A DNA stretch of 64,000 nucleotides, taken from Saccharothrix sp. NRRL B-16348 (GTDB lineage Bacteria; Actinomycetota; Actinomycetes; Mycobacteriales; Pseudonocardiaceae). The notes beneath the pieces were generated by a model. The model saw nothing but the letters and a program-made list of their open reading frames with translations, did no database searches and was not told the DNA's origin. The stretch spans positions 124,001 through 188,000 of the forward strand of contig NZ_LGED01000196.1 in assembly GCF_001280085.1 (NCBI RefSeq), written 5' to 3'. Positions 53,401 to 61,828 of this stretch are shown here, piece after piece. Every line of letters begins with the position of its first letter. Position 1 is the first letter of the stretch. Position numbers and translations under genes: made by a program.

Positions 53401-55855
53401 CGAGGAAGATCCGGAACACGGCGGCTTCCAGCTCCGGCGTGCGGTCCAGGCTGGTGACGCCGTAGTGGGCGAGCGCCTTGGCGAGCCTGCGCTGGAACCG
53501 CTCCGGCAGGCCGGAGCGCTCCACGTCCAGGCTCTGCAGGTAGGTGTGGAAGTACTCGCGGGCGCTGTGCACGTGGCCACCGACGCCGGCGTCCTCGCCC
53601 GCCGGGCGGTTGCGGCTCAGCTCGGCCAGGTCGGCGAACGCGGTGAGCAGGGCGACCTCGTCGGCCAGCGGCCGACGACCCGCCGCGGTGGCCTCCCGCC
53701 GTGCGGCGAGGTAGTCCCGCAGCACCCGGCCGTCGTCGACCGGGTCCACGTCGAAGCCGAGCAGCTGCCCGCGCAGCTCCTGCACGCCGCGCCGGACGAG
53801 GTCGGCGTTCGACGCGTCCGGGAGCGGCGCCAGGTCCAGCTCGACCGGCTGGTCGGCCGCGGTGTCGGCGACGTCGTTCTCGGCGAGGGGTTCCAGCCGC
53901 AGCAGCGGGGCGCCGCTCGCCACCTGGCTGTTGACGGTGACCGCGCATTCCTTCACCCGGGCGGCGAACGGCGCGCGCAGCACCGTCTCCATCTTCATGC
54001 TCTCCAGCACGAGCACCGGCGCGCCCGCCTCCACCTCGTCGCCGACCCCAACCGGGGTCGCCACGACGAGCGCGGGCGCGGGGGAGCGGAGCACGCCGCC
54101 CTCGTCCCGGCTGACCCGGTGCGCGACGCCGTCCACCTCGACCAGCGCCACGGGCCCCGTGGCGCCCAGGAGCAGGCGGTGGCGGGTCCCGTTGACGCGG
54201 ATCTGCCCGGTGTGCCGGTCGAACCGCTCCAGCTCGACGTCGGCGGTGCGGACCTGGGCGCCCGCCTCGATGCCGACCCGGAACCGCTGCGCGCCGACCC
54301 GGGTGACCCGGACCCGGTACGTGACGCCCCGCAGCTTGAAGTCCAGGCTGCGGCCCTGCTCGTGGCGTACCTGCGGACGGCCGCCGAACGCGGTGGACAG
54401 CAGCCGCTGCCGCTCGGCGCCCTCTTCTTCCTCGTACGCCTGGATCGCGGCGGCGGCGACGGCCGCGGCGGAGTGGCGGTGCGCGACGAGCCTGCCCTCG
54501 CCCCGGACCCGGTCGATCCAGCCGGTGTCCGCGCTGCCGTCGACGACCTCGGGCTGGTCGAGCAGGTCGAGGACGAAGCTCTTGTTGGTCGCGCCGCCGT
54601 CGATGACCACGGTGGTGTCGGCCATGGCCCGGCGCAGCCTGCCCAGCGCCTCGGCCCGGTTGCGACCGTGGGCGATGATCTTGGCGATCATGGAGTCGAA
54701 GTCGGCCGGGATGGTGTCGCCCTCCCGGACCCCGGTGTCCACCCTGATGCCGGGCCCCGCTGGCAGGGAGAGCCGGTCGATGCGCCCCGGCGACGGCGCG
54801 AAGTCCCGGTCGGGGTCCTCGGCGTTGAGCCGCGCCTCGACGGCGTGCCCGCGCTCGACCGGCCGTTCGCCCTCCAACCGGTTGCCAGAGGCCACCCACA
54901 GCTGGGCCTTGACCAGGTCGAACCCGGTCGTGGACTCGGTGATCGGGTGCTCGACCTGCAGGCGGGTGTTGACCTCCAGGAACGCGAACGCGCGGTCGCC
55001 GGGGTGGTACAGGAACTCGACGGTGGCCGCGCCCCGGTAGTCGACCGCGTTGGCCAGCCGTTCGGCGGAAGCCTTGAGGTCGGCGGCCTGGTCGGCGCCG
55101 AGCACCGGGGACGCCGACTCCTCGATGATCTTCTGGTTGCGCCGCTGCACGGAGCAGTCGCGCACGCCCAGCGCCCACGCCGTGCCCTGGCCGTCGGCGA
55201 TGACCTGCACCTCGACGTGCCGCGCGCCCGTGACCAGGCGTTCGAGGAACACGACACCGCTGCCGAACGCCCGCGCGGCCTCCTGGCTGGTCCGCTCGTA
55301 GGCGTCGGCCAGGTCGGCGTCGCTGGTGATCACCCGGATGCCCCGCCCGCCGCCGCCCGCGGTGGCCTTCAGCATCAGCGGGTAGCCGATGCGCGCCGCG
55401 GCGGCCAGGGCCGCGTCCAGCGACTCGACCGGGCCCCGGCTCCACGGCGCGACCGGGACGCCGACCTCCTCGGCCAGCAGCTTGGCGCCGATCTTGTCAC
55501 CGAGCCTGCGCATGGCCTCGGCGCTCGGGCCGACGAAGGTGACGCCGATCTCCTCGCAGAGGGAGGCGAACGCCGGGTCCTCGGCGACGAAGCCCCAACC
55601 GGGCCAGGCCGCGTCCGCGCCGGTCTCCACCAGCGCCGTCTTGAGCACCTTCAGGTCGAGGTAGGGGCGGGTGGACGCGGGCCCCAGGTCGTAGGCGATG
55701 TCGGCCTCGTGGACGAACGCGGCACCGCGGTCCACGTCGGTGTGCAGGGCGATCGTCTCGATCGCGGTGCCTGTCTCCTCGGCCAACTCCCGGGCCGCGT
55801 GGATGAGCCGCATCGCGGCTTCTCCTCGGTTGACGATCGCGATACGGCGGAACAT
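50402..55855 (-). CDS. Multidomain acyl-CoA carboxylase (BC, BCCP and CT in one chain)
   Basis: An 1817-residue enzyme that fixes bicarbonate on biotin and passes it to an acyl-CoA. The biotin carboxylase is at about 1-450 (IAIVNRGEAAMRL; GGGGRGIRV; EVNTRLQVEHP), a biotinyl domain at about 590-660 with the biotin lysine in LESMKMETVL near 620, a central helical region at about 690-1330, and a carboxyltransferase at about 1330-1817 (SGARISMESGTENMDWVAAA; VVVLANLSGFDGSPESM). This eukaryotic-ACC-like order is unusual for bacteria, which normally split the subunits, but occurs in some actinomycetes. Start is taken at ATG 55855; ATG 55867 is an alternative. Substrate (acetyl-, propionyl- or longer-CoA) is unknown. 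Confidence 0.93.
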   Translation of the reverse strand: MFRRIAIVNRGEAAMRLIHAARELAEETGTAIETIALHTDVDRGAAFVHEADIAYDLGPASTRPYLDLKVLKTALVETGADAAWPGWGFVAEDPAFASLCEEIGVTFVGPSAEAMRRLGDKIGAKLLAEEVGVPVAPWSRGPVESLDAALAAAARIGYPLMLKATAGGGGRGIRVITSDADLADAYERTSQEAARAFGSGVVFLERLVTGARHVEVQVIADGQGTAWALGVRDCSVQRRNQKIIEESASPVLGADQAADLKASAERLANAVDYRGAATVEFLYHPGDRAFAFLEVNTRLQVEHPITESTTGFDLVKAQLWVASGNRLEGERPVERGHAVEARLNAEDPDRDFAPSPGRIDRLSLPAGPGIRVDTGVREGDTIPADFDSMIAKIIAHGRNRAEALGRLRRAMADTTVVIDGGATNKSFVLDLLDQPEVVDGSADTGWIDRVRGEGRLVAHRHSAAAVAAAAIQAYEEEEGAERQRLLSTAFGGRPQVRHEQGRSLDFKLRGVTYRVRVTRVGAQRFRVGIEAGAQVRTADVELERFDRHTGQIRVNGTRHRLLLGATGPVALVEVDGVAHRVSRDEGGVLRSPAPALVVATPVGVGDEVEAGAPVLVLESMKMETVLRAPFAARVKECAVTVNSQVASGAPLLRLEPLAENDVADTAADQPVELDLAPLPDASNADLVRRGVQELRGQLLGFDVDPVDDGRVLRDYLAARREATAAGRRPLADEVALLTAFADLAELSRNRPAGEDAGVGGHVHSAREYFHTYLQSLDVERSGLPERFQRRLAKALAHYGVTSLDRTPELEAAVFRIFLALQRATADAGVVAAILRSWLTEAPPDDALRDTVGLALEHLVSATQVRFPAVSDLARGVVFAWLGQPLLRRNRARAYAEVRRHVRYLTEHPDAVDRDERVARMVRTTEPLVRLFSQYLERSPMDDALMLEVLTRRYYGNNRLVDVRTSTVGERTLVIAERTDFTVVSTATGHDDLGEALRALGTLAAGTGTLEADVYLAWRDQPEDAAELAAALAAVVSAHPLPEQVRRLTLTVAGRGGAVGHQHVTFRPSEAGMAEDRLIRGLHPYIAQRMQLERLREFDLTRLPSSDEDVYLFHCAARDNRADERIVAFSQVRDLVALRDHDGRLAALPTAENALATCLDSIRRAQSRRSSSARFDTNRIVVYVWPASDITRDELEMLAKRILPTTAGAGLEEIEFILRQRLETGELVRVALRISFDATGTPALTIGEPSAAPIPPLDGYRQKVLRASSRNTVYPYEITGMIGEFTEYDLDETHALVPVDRPKGRNTAAMVAGVVSTPTERHPQGVTRVVLLGDPTGSLGALSEPECRRVIAALDLAERLRVPVEWYALSAGARISMESGTENMDWVAAALKRIVEFTQGGGEINIVVAGINVGAQPYWNAEATMLMHTKGVLVMTPDSAMVLTGKQSLDYSGGVSAEDNFGIGGYDRVMGPNGQAQYWAPDLASARDLLMTYYDHTYVAPGEDGPRRAPTTDPHDRDVTGYPHQAPGSDFTSVGQIFSALDNPDRKKPFDIRAVMRALSDQDRPVLERWAGMADAETAVVQDAHLGGIPVCLVGIESRPVERRGFPPTDGPDTYTAGTLFPRSSKKVARAINAASGNRPVVVLANLSGFDGSPESMRKLQLEYGAEIGRAVVNFRGPIVFCVISRYHGGAFVVFSKALNPNMTVLAVEGSFASVLGGAPAAAVVFTREVTARTAADARVRDLEARSAAATGADRAALTAELDELRAAVRTEKQGEIAREFDRIHSIERAVEVGSVDAVVPAVELRPRIIQALESRPA

Positions 55856-55930
55856 CCGACCGGCCATTCCCTTCTGTACGTGCCCTCGAGCGTGCGGTGC
55901 TGGTTCAGGTCGCGTCCACACTCTTACCGG

Positions 55931-55961
55931 GGCCGACCCCGCGCTGTGCAGTGGGTCGGCC
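55931..55961. repeat. Inverted repeat upstream of the carboxylase
   Basis: Perfect 9-base arms GGCCGACCC (55931-55939) and GGGTCGGCC (55953-55961) are separated by 13 bases. They lie about 75 bases before the carboxylase start and could be an operator or an mRNA leader hairpin. Confidence 0.45.
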
Positions 55962-56263
55962 AGGGAAGACTACGGCCACCGGTCCGGTGGCGAGGCCCGG
56001 TCCCCGCGGCGGCGCCCGGCTCGTCCGGCGGGCGTCGACCCGCGCCTCGATCGACGGACCGCAGGTCAACGCCCGGACCGCGCCCCGATCGGCACTCGCA
56101 TGATGCCGGCTGCCCGCGTCCTGCCGAGGGCGGAGGTCGGCCTCGGCACGACCCGATCACCGCGTCCGGCGCGACCACGCCGAAGGGATCCGTGCACGGA
56201 GCGTGGTGCCGACGTCGCAGTACACGTTGGCCCCGTCCACCCCGTTGCGGAGGCGCGCCTCCC

Positions 56264-56294
56264 TTGACCTTGACATCGTGACAAGGTGTCCACT
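56264..56294 (+). promoter_or_regulatory. MerR-type promoter and operator
   Basis: TTGACC (56264-56269) and a weak -10 (TCCACT, 56289-56294) are 19 bases apart, the overlong spacing typical of MerR-controlled promoters. Within the spacer lies CCTTGACATCGTGACAAGG (56268-56286), an inverted repeat with CCTTG/CAAGG ends, as in known MerR-family operators. The downstream operon encodes a MerR protein, so autoregulation is likely. Confidence 0.65.
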
Positions 56295-56305
56295 GGGCGC
56301 AGGAG

Positions 56306-57103
56306 GTGGTCCCGATCACTACGACAACCGGAACACCGCAGCACGCCCGCATGGTCGCCGCCCTGGGCGCCGACGACTCGTCGGTCCGGCTCCAGGCGGC
56401 CTTGGCGGTGGGCACGAACCCCGATCCCGGCCTGCTGGAGACGCTTGTCGAGCGGTGCGTGGTCGAGCCGGACTTCTTCGTGCGGGACATGCTGTCCTGG
56501 GCGCTGACCCGCCTCCCGCCGGAGGTCACCCTGCCCCGGATCCGCCGGGAGCTCGACGCCGAGCGCACGCAGGCGCGCAGCCAGGCGTTGCACACGCTGT
56601 CCAAGATCGGCGACAAGAGCACGTGGGCCTGGATCAGCCGTGACATGCTGCTTGACGCCGACGACGAGGTAGCGCGGACGGCGTGGCGCGTCGCGGTCGC
56701 CCTCGTGCCCGAGGACGAGAAGGAAGGCTTGGTCGACGCGCTGGTCACGCAGTTCGGACGCGGCGACCGCGACGTGCGGCTGAGCCTGAGCCGGGCCCTC
56801 GTGGACCTCGGCGACGTGATCGAGCCCGCGGTGGAGGCGGCGGCGGCGAACCCCGACCCGGAGGTGGCCGCGCACGCCCGGGCCACCGAGCTGCTGCGGC
56901 AGGACCCAGAGACCGGGTTCGACGCGGCCGTCCACGAGGCGACGCGACTCGTCGCGCTCGGCCTGGAGCGAGCCGCCGCCGCCGAGATCGCGGAACCGGC
57001 CGAGACCGCTCAGACCGAACCCGCCCAGTCGACCGTGGCCGCTCGGACCGAGCCCGCCGAGTCGGCCGAGGCCGCGAACGAGGTGGAGACCACACCGTGC
57101 TGA
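56306..57103 (+). CDS. HEAT-repeat protein coupled to a MerR regulator
   Basis: A 265-residue helical-repeat protein. HEAT-like units recur: VRLQAALAVG, VRDMLSWALTRLP, RSQALHTLSKIGDK, VARTAWRVAVALV, VRLSLSRALVDLGD. The C-terminal 45 residues are an Ala/Glu/Thr-rich tail. HEAT repeats bind other proteins; the coupled MerR gene also has HEAT repeats, so the two may interact. The start is unclear: GTG 56306 overlaps the AGGAGG at 56301-56306, and ATG 56351 is the next good codon. Confidence 0.75.
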   Translation: MVPITTTTGTPQHARMVAALGADDSSVRLQAALAVGTNPDPGLLETLVERCVVEPDFFVRDMLSWALTRLPPEVTLPRIRRELDAERTQARSQALHTLSKIGDKSTWAWISRDMLLDADDEVARTAWRVAVALVPEDEKEGLVDALVTQFGRGDRDVRLSLSRALVDLGDVIEPAVEAAAANPDPEVAAHARATELLRQDPETGFDAAVHEATRLVALGLERAAAAEIAEPAETAQTEPAQSTVAARTEPAESAEAANEVETTPC

Positions 57104-58134
57104 TCGGCGAAGTGGCCCGGCGCTCGGGGTTGAGCACCCGGATGCTCCGGCACTACGACGCCCTCGGGCTGGTGCGCCCGACCGGTCGCACCGTCGGCGG
57201 TTACCGCGAGTACTCCGCCGAGGACGTCCGCCGGATCTTCCAGGTCGAGGGCCTGCGGTCCCTCGGGCTCTCGCTCAAGCAGATCGGGCGCGTGCTGGAA
57301 GACCGGGCCTACCCGCCGTCCGCCCTGGTCAGCGACCTCATCCGGTGGACGGAGGACCGGTTGGCGCGCGACCGGGAGCTGCTCGAACGGCTCCGCGCGA
57401 TCGACGCGTCGGCGCCCGCCGGCTGGCAGGACGTCCTGCGCGTGGTCGACCTCATGCAGGGGCTCGACTCGACCAGCGCCGCCCGCAGGCAGCAGGCCGT
57501 CCTGACCCGGCCGGATGGCGAGCCGGTGCCCGCCGAGCTGCTGGCCAAGGCGGTCCTGGCCGAGGCCGACCCCCACGTCGCGGGCGCCCTGCGCTGGGCG
57601 CTCGCCCGCTCCGGCGGCGACGGCCTGGCGACGCTGGCAGCCGGCGTGCGCGCGGAGGACGTCGAGGTCCGGCGGCGCGCCGTGCAGGCGATCGCCGAGC
57701 TGCCCGAGGTCCCGACCGAGGTGCTGGCGGACGCGCTCGGCGACCCGGACCCGACCGTGCGCGGTCACGCCGCGCTGGCGTTGGGCAGGCGTGGCTCCAC
57801 CGAGGCCGTGCCGGCGCTCGTCGGCATGGTGGTCGACGGCTTCAACGACGTCGACGCGGCGGAAGTCCTGGGCACGCTGTCCCAAGACCCGGGGAGCGCG
57901 GACCGGATCACGACCGCGCTGGTCGCCGCGCTCGCCGCGCCCACGGCGGACTCCGCGATCCGGATCCGCCTGACCCAGGCGCTGGTCGAGCTGTCGGGGA
58001 CCACCGCGGAGGGCGTCCTGCGCCGACTGGCCCACGACGACGACCACGCGGTGGCCCTCGTCGCCACGGCCTTCGTCGGGGTGCTCGAAGAGCGGAGGGC
58101 CGGACAGGCTCCCCGCCGGCGGCCTGATGGCTGA
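57097..58134 (+). CDS. MerR-family regulator with C-terminal HEAT repeats
   Basis: A 345-residue regulator. The winged helix is IGEVARRSGLSTRMLRHYDA near residues 3-22, followed by VRPTGRTVGGYREYS and the dimerisation helix. From about residue 140 HEAT-like repeats follow (VRRRAVQAIAELPEVP; VRGHAALALGRRGS). No cysteine metal site is evident. The GTG overlaps the stop of the upstream HEAT gene. It likely binds the MerR-type operator at 56268-56286. The HEAT domain replaces the usual small effector domain. Confidence 0.88.
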   Translation: MLIGEVARRSGLSTRMLRHYDALGLVRPTGRTVGGYREYSAEDVRRIFQVEGLRSLGLSLKQIGRVLEDRAYPPSALVSDLIRWTEDRLARDRELLERLRAIDASAPAGWQDVLRVVDLMQGLDSTSAARRQQAVLTRPDGEPVPAELLAKAVLAEADPHVAGALRWALARSGGDGLATLAAGVRAEDVEVRRRAVQAIAELPEVPTEVLADALGDPDPTVRGHAALALGRRGSTEAVPALVGMVVDGFNDVDAAEVLGTLSQDPGSADRITTALVAALAAPTADSAIRIRLTQALVELSGTTAEGVLRRLAHDDDHAVALVATAFVGVLEERRAGQAPRRRPDG

Positions 58135-58405
58135 TGTCGCCCGATCGCCGGGTGGATGGTCTCGGCTCAGCCCCGCGGGCATGGTCATCGGCTTCGGCCA
58201 CGACCCACCGGGTGTCTCCAGGGACGTCATCCGGTCGATGTGGGACAGGCGCCTGCTGGTGACCTCGTTCGATCGAGCGGTCGAGGTGTCGGCCTACGCG
58301 GGCACCTCGGTGACCCTGCGGCTGACCGCCGTCGAGGACACCGGCGCCACGACGTCACCGTCAACACCACCTGAACCAAGGCAAGCACGGTCGAGCGGAC
58401 ACCGG
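58135..58405 (+). other. Unassigned 271-base stretch with possible coding remnant
   Basis: The plus strand from ATG 58181 reads MVIGFGHDPPGVSRDVIRSM, then WDRRLLVTSFDRAVEVSAYA with coding-like codon bias, running into the 3' end of the convergent GNAT gene without its own clear stop. It may be a truncated gene end. I cannot identify it. Confidence 0.3.
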
Positions 58406-59062
58406 TCAGCGCTCGAAGTCGCACCGCATCACCACCCGGCGCAGGGTCGGGTGGCTGACCTGCGTGAACCCGGCCTCCTCGAACACCTGGCGGGCGCCGA
58501 CGCGCAGCTCGCCCCAGATCACGTCCCGGCCCGGTTCGGTGATCATCGCGTAGGCCTCCAGCGCGCGGGCGCCGCGGGCGCGGGCGAAGTCGACCGCCGC
58601 GCGGGCCAGCAGGTAGGTCAGACCGCGGCCCCGGAAGCCCTTCCGGACCACGAAGCATGTCACCGCCCAGGTGGTGGCGTCGTCCTTGTCCTCGTCGCGC
58701 CCCTTCCACGGGATGCGGGACGTGCGCAGCTTCGGGTACGCCGTGCGCGGCTCGACGGCGACCCAGCCCGCCGGCTCGCCGTCGACGTAGGCCACCAGAC
58801 CGCTGGTGGCCTCGGCGTCCGGCGTGTCGCACGCGGTCTGCTCGCGCAGCATCGCGTTGCGCTCCTCCTGGGTGGTGTCGCGCCAGAACCAGCCGGCGAC
58901 CTTCAGCCGCTGGCACCGGCACTGCCCTGGTTCGGAGGCGCCGAACACGTCCCGCAGGTCGTCCCACGACGCCTCGTTGGCGGGGACGACCCGCACCTGC
59001 CCCTCGGTGATCGGCCCCGGCGCCCCGGCCCTCGGTGCGCGGAGCGAGGTGTCGTCGGTCAT
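58406..59062 (-). CDS. GNAT-family N-acetyltransferase
   Basis: A 218-residue acetyltransferase. The acetyl-CoA loop is VVRKGFRGRGLTYLLARAAV near residue 140 (R/Q-x-x-G-x-G/A), with strands GLVAYVDGEPAGWVAVEP before it. A conserved GQCRCQRLK near residue 47 marks an actinobacterial subgroup of unknown substrate. Start ATG 59062. Confidence 0.85.
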   Translation of the reverse strand: MTDDTSLRAPRAGAPGPITEGQVRVVPANEASWDDLRDVFGASEPGQCRCQRLKVAGWFWRDTTQEERNAMLREQTACDTPDAEATSGLVAYVDGEPAGWVAVEPRTAYPKLRTSRIPWKGRDEDKDDATTWAVTCFVVRKGFRGRGLTYLLARAAVDFARARGARALEAYAMITEPGRDVIWGELRVGARQVFEEAGFTQVSHPTLRRVVMRCDFER

Positions 59063-59185
59063 GCGCGGCAGGCTAACCGCGGTTGCGGACGTTCGGCTTC
59101 CGCAACCGCCGAACCTGGGACCGGTAGGGCCCTCGCCCGCCACACGATGTGATCACCACGTCAGCGGCTCGGGAGGCAGGACACC

Positions 59186-59713
59186 GTGTTCAAGAAGATT
59201 CGCGACCAGATCAACGCGGCCACGCAGCAGGCGACGGCGCGCGCCGAGCAGGACTTCCAGCAGCACGCGGCGCAGTTCCAGCGGGAAGCCGCCGCGGAGG
59301 GCCACGACATCCGGCCGCAGCTGCCGACGCTCGGCATGGTGTCGCACGCGTTCGGCACGATGACGGACGACCCGGCGATGGCCGCGTTCCTCGCGCTGCC
59401 CGGCGAGGAGCAGCTGGGCCAGCAGCGCGAGGTCAACGCGTACGGCCGGAACCTGCGCAGGCTCCACGAGTCCGGCGAACCCGCCACCGCCGTCATCCGC
59501 ACGCTCGACCCGACCGGGGCGGCGGTCGCCGGCCAGCTCCAGTACACCTCGGCGATCGACGTCACCCGCGTGGACGGCACGACCTACCGGACCACGATCA
59601 CGCACCTGGTGCCCACGATGGCGTTCTCGCAGTACACCCCGGGCACCAAGCACGAGGCCCGGATCGACCCCGCCGACCCGGCCAACGTCGGGGTGTTCGG
59701 TCTCGTCGACTGA
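59186..59713 (+). CDS. Hypothetical protein
   Basis: A 175-residue cytoplasmic protein, not recognised. The N-terminus is a charged amphipathic helix (MFKKIRDQINAATQQATARA, then a Gln-rich segment), and the C-terminal half looks like a small beta domain (ATAVIRTLDPTGAAVAGQLQ). The GTG start lies upstream of a DUF3592-like gene in the same direction, so the pair may be an operon. The C-terminal part resembles the beta domain of DUF3592-like proteins. Confidence 0.65.
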   Translation: MFKKIRDQINAATQQATARAEQDFQQHAAQFQREAAAEGHDIRPQLPTLGMVSHAFGTMTDDPAMAAFLALPGEEQLGQQREVNAYGRNLRRLHESGEPATAVIRTLDPTGAAVAGQLQYTSAIDVTRVDGTTYRTTITHLVPTMAFSQYTPGTKHEARIDPADPANVGVFGLVD

Positions 59714-59751
59714 TCGACCGGCCGTCCGAGGACGTCGAACGAGGAGGTCTC

Positions 59752-60606
59752 GTGTTCCCCTACGGGAAGCTGTGGTCGGCCGCCCTGGGCCTGCCGGACG
59801 ACCCCCAGCGGGAGCGCGAGGCACGCCGCAAGGCGTGGCTGCTCAGCGTGCCGACCGCGGTGAGCTGGGCGGTAGCGGGGTGGTCCGGCTCGCTCGGCAT
59901 CCTCGACGGGTTCCGGCTGATGTCCCTCAACCGGGTCGGCGCCTGGGACGAGGGTGGCCCGGCGGTATCGCTGGTGATGATCTTCAGCGTCTTCGTCACG
60001 ATCGCGTCCATGCTCGGGTTCGCCCTGCGGTGGAACGATTTCAGCGGCCCCGGGTGGCCCGTCTCGGGGGTCGGCGTCGGCGGTTTCGCCACGGTCCTCG
60101 GCCTGGCGGCCGGCACGGCCCTCGCGGCGCCGTCCTGGACGGCTCCCGAGGCGATCGGTGAGCGACTGCCGGTGTCCGACGGGCGGCCGGCGGAACCGTG
60201 GGCACTGGTCGACTGGGTCGTCTACTACGAGCCGTACCTGCTGCCCGGCGTGTTCGCGGAGTTCACGGTGGTGGTCGGTGCGCTGCTGGTGCACGCGGCG
60301 CGGAAGGCGAGGACCGCGAAGCCGGAGGTGCCTTCTCCCGACCTCGAACACCGGGGTTGGCGGGTCACCGGGCGGATCGACCACGTCGAGTTCACCTACG
60401 ACTGGGGATCGGGGAACCCGCGGTTCCGGGTGCGCGTCTCCTACCCCGGAACCGCCGGCCCGCGCACCGCCGTGACCACCGTGGTCACGTCGATGTTCGC
60501 CGCGCCGGTGGTCGGTGGCGTGGTCGACGTGTTCTACGACCCGGACGACGACGAGTCGATCTTCGTCCGGCCGCGGCCCGACCAGTCCGCGCGCTTCCCG
60601 TTCTGA
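59752..60606 (+). CDS. DUF3592-like membrane protein
   Basis: A 284-residue membrane protein. Helices are at about 25-50, 67-92, 98-125 and 160-190. The C-terminal soluble part (WRVTGRIDHVEFTYDWGSG; FRVRVSYPG; VVDVFYDPDDDESIFV) is a DUF3592-type beta domain. GTG 59752 has GAGGAGG at good spacing. Function unknown; it ends before a strong hairpin. Confidence 0.75.
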   Translation: MFPYGKLWSAALGLPDDPQREREARRKAWLLSVPTAVSWAVAGWSGSLGILDGFRLMSLNRVGAWDEGGPAVSLVMIFSVFVTIASMLGFALRWNDFSGPGWPVSGVGVGGFATVLGLAAGTALAAPSWTAPEAIGERLPVSDGRPAEPWALVDWVVYYEPYLLPGVFAEFTVVVGALLVHAARKARTAKPEVPSPDLEHRGWRVTGRIDHVEFTYDWGSGNPRFRVRVSYPGTAGPRTAVTTVVTSMFAAPVVGGVVDVFYDPDDDESIFVRPRPDQSARFPF

Positions 60607-60634
60607 GGGTGGTGCGTCCGTCGGGAAACGTCGA

Positions 60635-60667
60635 CACCGTTCCCGCGGGCGTCGCGCGGGAACGGTG
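60635..60667. terminator. 13-bp hairpin between convergent genes
   Basis: Arms CACCGTTCCCGCG (60635-60647) and CGCGGGAACGGTG (60655-60667) pair perfectly around a 7-base loop, with further partial pairing of GTCGA and TCGAC outside. It lies between two convergent genes and should terminate both. Confidence 0.75.
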
Positions 60668-60689
60668 GGTCGACCCCCGAGGCACGTGC

Positions 60690-61562
60690 TCAGCCGAAGT
60701 AACCGTCGAACATGATCCGGCTGATTCCCGTCGTGGTTTCCATGCCCACGTCGAAACCGTTCTCGACCACCTGGGTGTTGTTCATGATGGAGAGGGTGTA
60801 GCGCTCGCCGGGACCGACGAAGCCCACCGAGTTCATCAGCCACGAACCGTCGTCGTTGTCGTCGGACCAGCCGTTCTTGTTGCCGGGACGGGCGGCGGCG
60901 CCCGCTCCCCACACACCCCACTGCTGGTTGACGTCGACCGAGCGCATCTCGTCGACGATGTAGTCGCGGTGGGCGGGCGGCAGCTCGGTCAGCACGAAGT
61001 TGATCAGCCGGTCGAGGTCGTCGGCCGTGGTGAGGATCCAACCCCAGTGGTGCGGGTGCTCGTCGGTGAACCGCATGTCGGTCATCCCGTAGGACGGGAA
61101 GCGGGCCGCGAACTCCTGCTCGCCGCCGTAGCGGGTCCACAGCGTGTGCGCCGCGGCGTCGTCGCTGGAGTTCAGCATGCGGTGCATCAGGTCGCGGTCT
61201 TCCGCGGTGAGGCTGATGGCGCCGGCGTCGTCGCGCAGCAGGAGGTCCACGACCATGGCGAGCTTGGGCGTGGAGCAGGCCCAGACGAGCGTGTTCGAGT
61301 GGGCATTGCGCCAGACGGCGCCGGTCTTCCGGTCGCGCACCACGATTCCGGCGAAACCGGGACGGCTTTCCGCGTAGGCGTTCGCCCGGCGGATTCGGTT
61401 CTGCAGTTTCCAGTCGAAGCGCGCGGTGGCGGCCGGGTTGGCGTAAGCCTCGGTGACGGAGGCGCCGGTAGGCGCGGCACCGGCCGCCGGAGCGGCTAAC
61501 GGGGTGAGGCCGGCGGCGATGACCAGCGCGGTCACGATCATTCTTTTGTTGATCACTCTCAT
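60690..61562 (-). CDS. Secreted serine hydrolase (beta-lactamase class A fold)
   Basis: A 290-residue exported protein; the signal peptide ends near APAAGAAPTG (about residue 33). Active-site motifs are present: S-x-x-K in WACSTPKLAMVV near residue 97, an SDN-like SSDDAA near 133, and a KTG-like NKNGW near 237. Related proteins include beta-lactamases and D,D-peptidase-like hydrolases. The Glu166-type deacylation residue cannot be placed with confidence, so penicillinase activity is uncertain. ATG 61562 is preferred over the upstream ATG 61613. Confidence 0.82.
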   Translation of the reverse strand: MRVINKRMIVTALVIAAGLTPLAAPAAGAAPTGASVTEAYANPAATARFDWKLQNRIRRANAYAESRPGFAGIVVRDRKTGAVWRNAHSNTLVWACSTPKLAMVVDLLLRDDAGAISLTAEDRDLMHRMLNSSDDAAAHTLWTRYGGEQEFAARFPSYGMTDMRFTDEHPHHWGWILTTADDLDRLINFVLTELPPAHRDYIVDEMRSVDVNQQWGVWGAGAAARPGNKNGWSDDNDDGSWLMNSVGFVGPGERYTLSIMNNTQVVENGFDVGMETTTGISRIMFDGYFG

Positions 61563-61828
61563 GGCGACGGAAGGTAGCAGGGGGCAAGCGTAAAGGCAGG
61601 TGACCCTCGTCATGGTAACGAAACAAAGACGAGGACAACCTTTCCTCGTGCACCGTCGTATTCAGCACTAATACCGGTCCGGTGCGGCGTCCGCGCGGCA
61701 ATGCCGCGATCCGCGGACGTCGACACCGTGTCCCGCCGGGCGGGACCTCGCGCCGTGGGATCCGACGTCCTTTGTGGACGACGTGCGGCCCGCCGGTCGC
61801 ACCGGATGCCTCGCCTACTGTGGACACC

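Larger units (their letters stand above)
55856..56305. other. 450-base divergent intergenic region
   Basis: It separates the carboxylase from the HEAT-repeat gene. It holds an inverted repeat near the carboxylase and a MerR-type promoter near the other end. No convincing small gene was found; long open frames here are GC-driven shadows. Confidence 0.5.

Noticed and set aside
50504..56281. A 1925-codon open frame on the plus strand opposite the carboxylase
   Set aside because: It has no recognisable domain and is full of Arg, Gly, His and Val; the minus-strand protein has intact biotin carboxylase and carboxyltransferase motifs.
60690..61562. True class A beta-lactamase conferring resistance
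   Set aside because: S-x-x-K and a KTG-like motif are present, but a Glu166-type residue cannot be placed, so only the fold is claimed.
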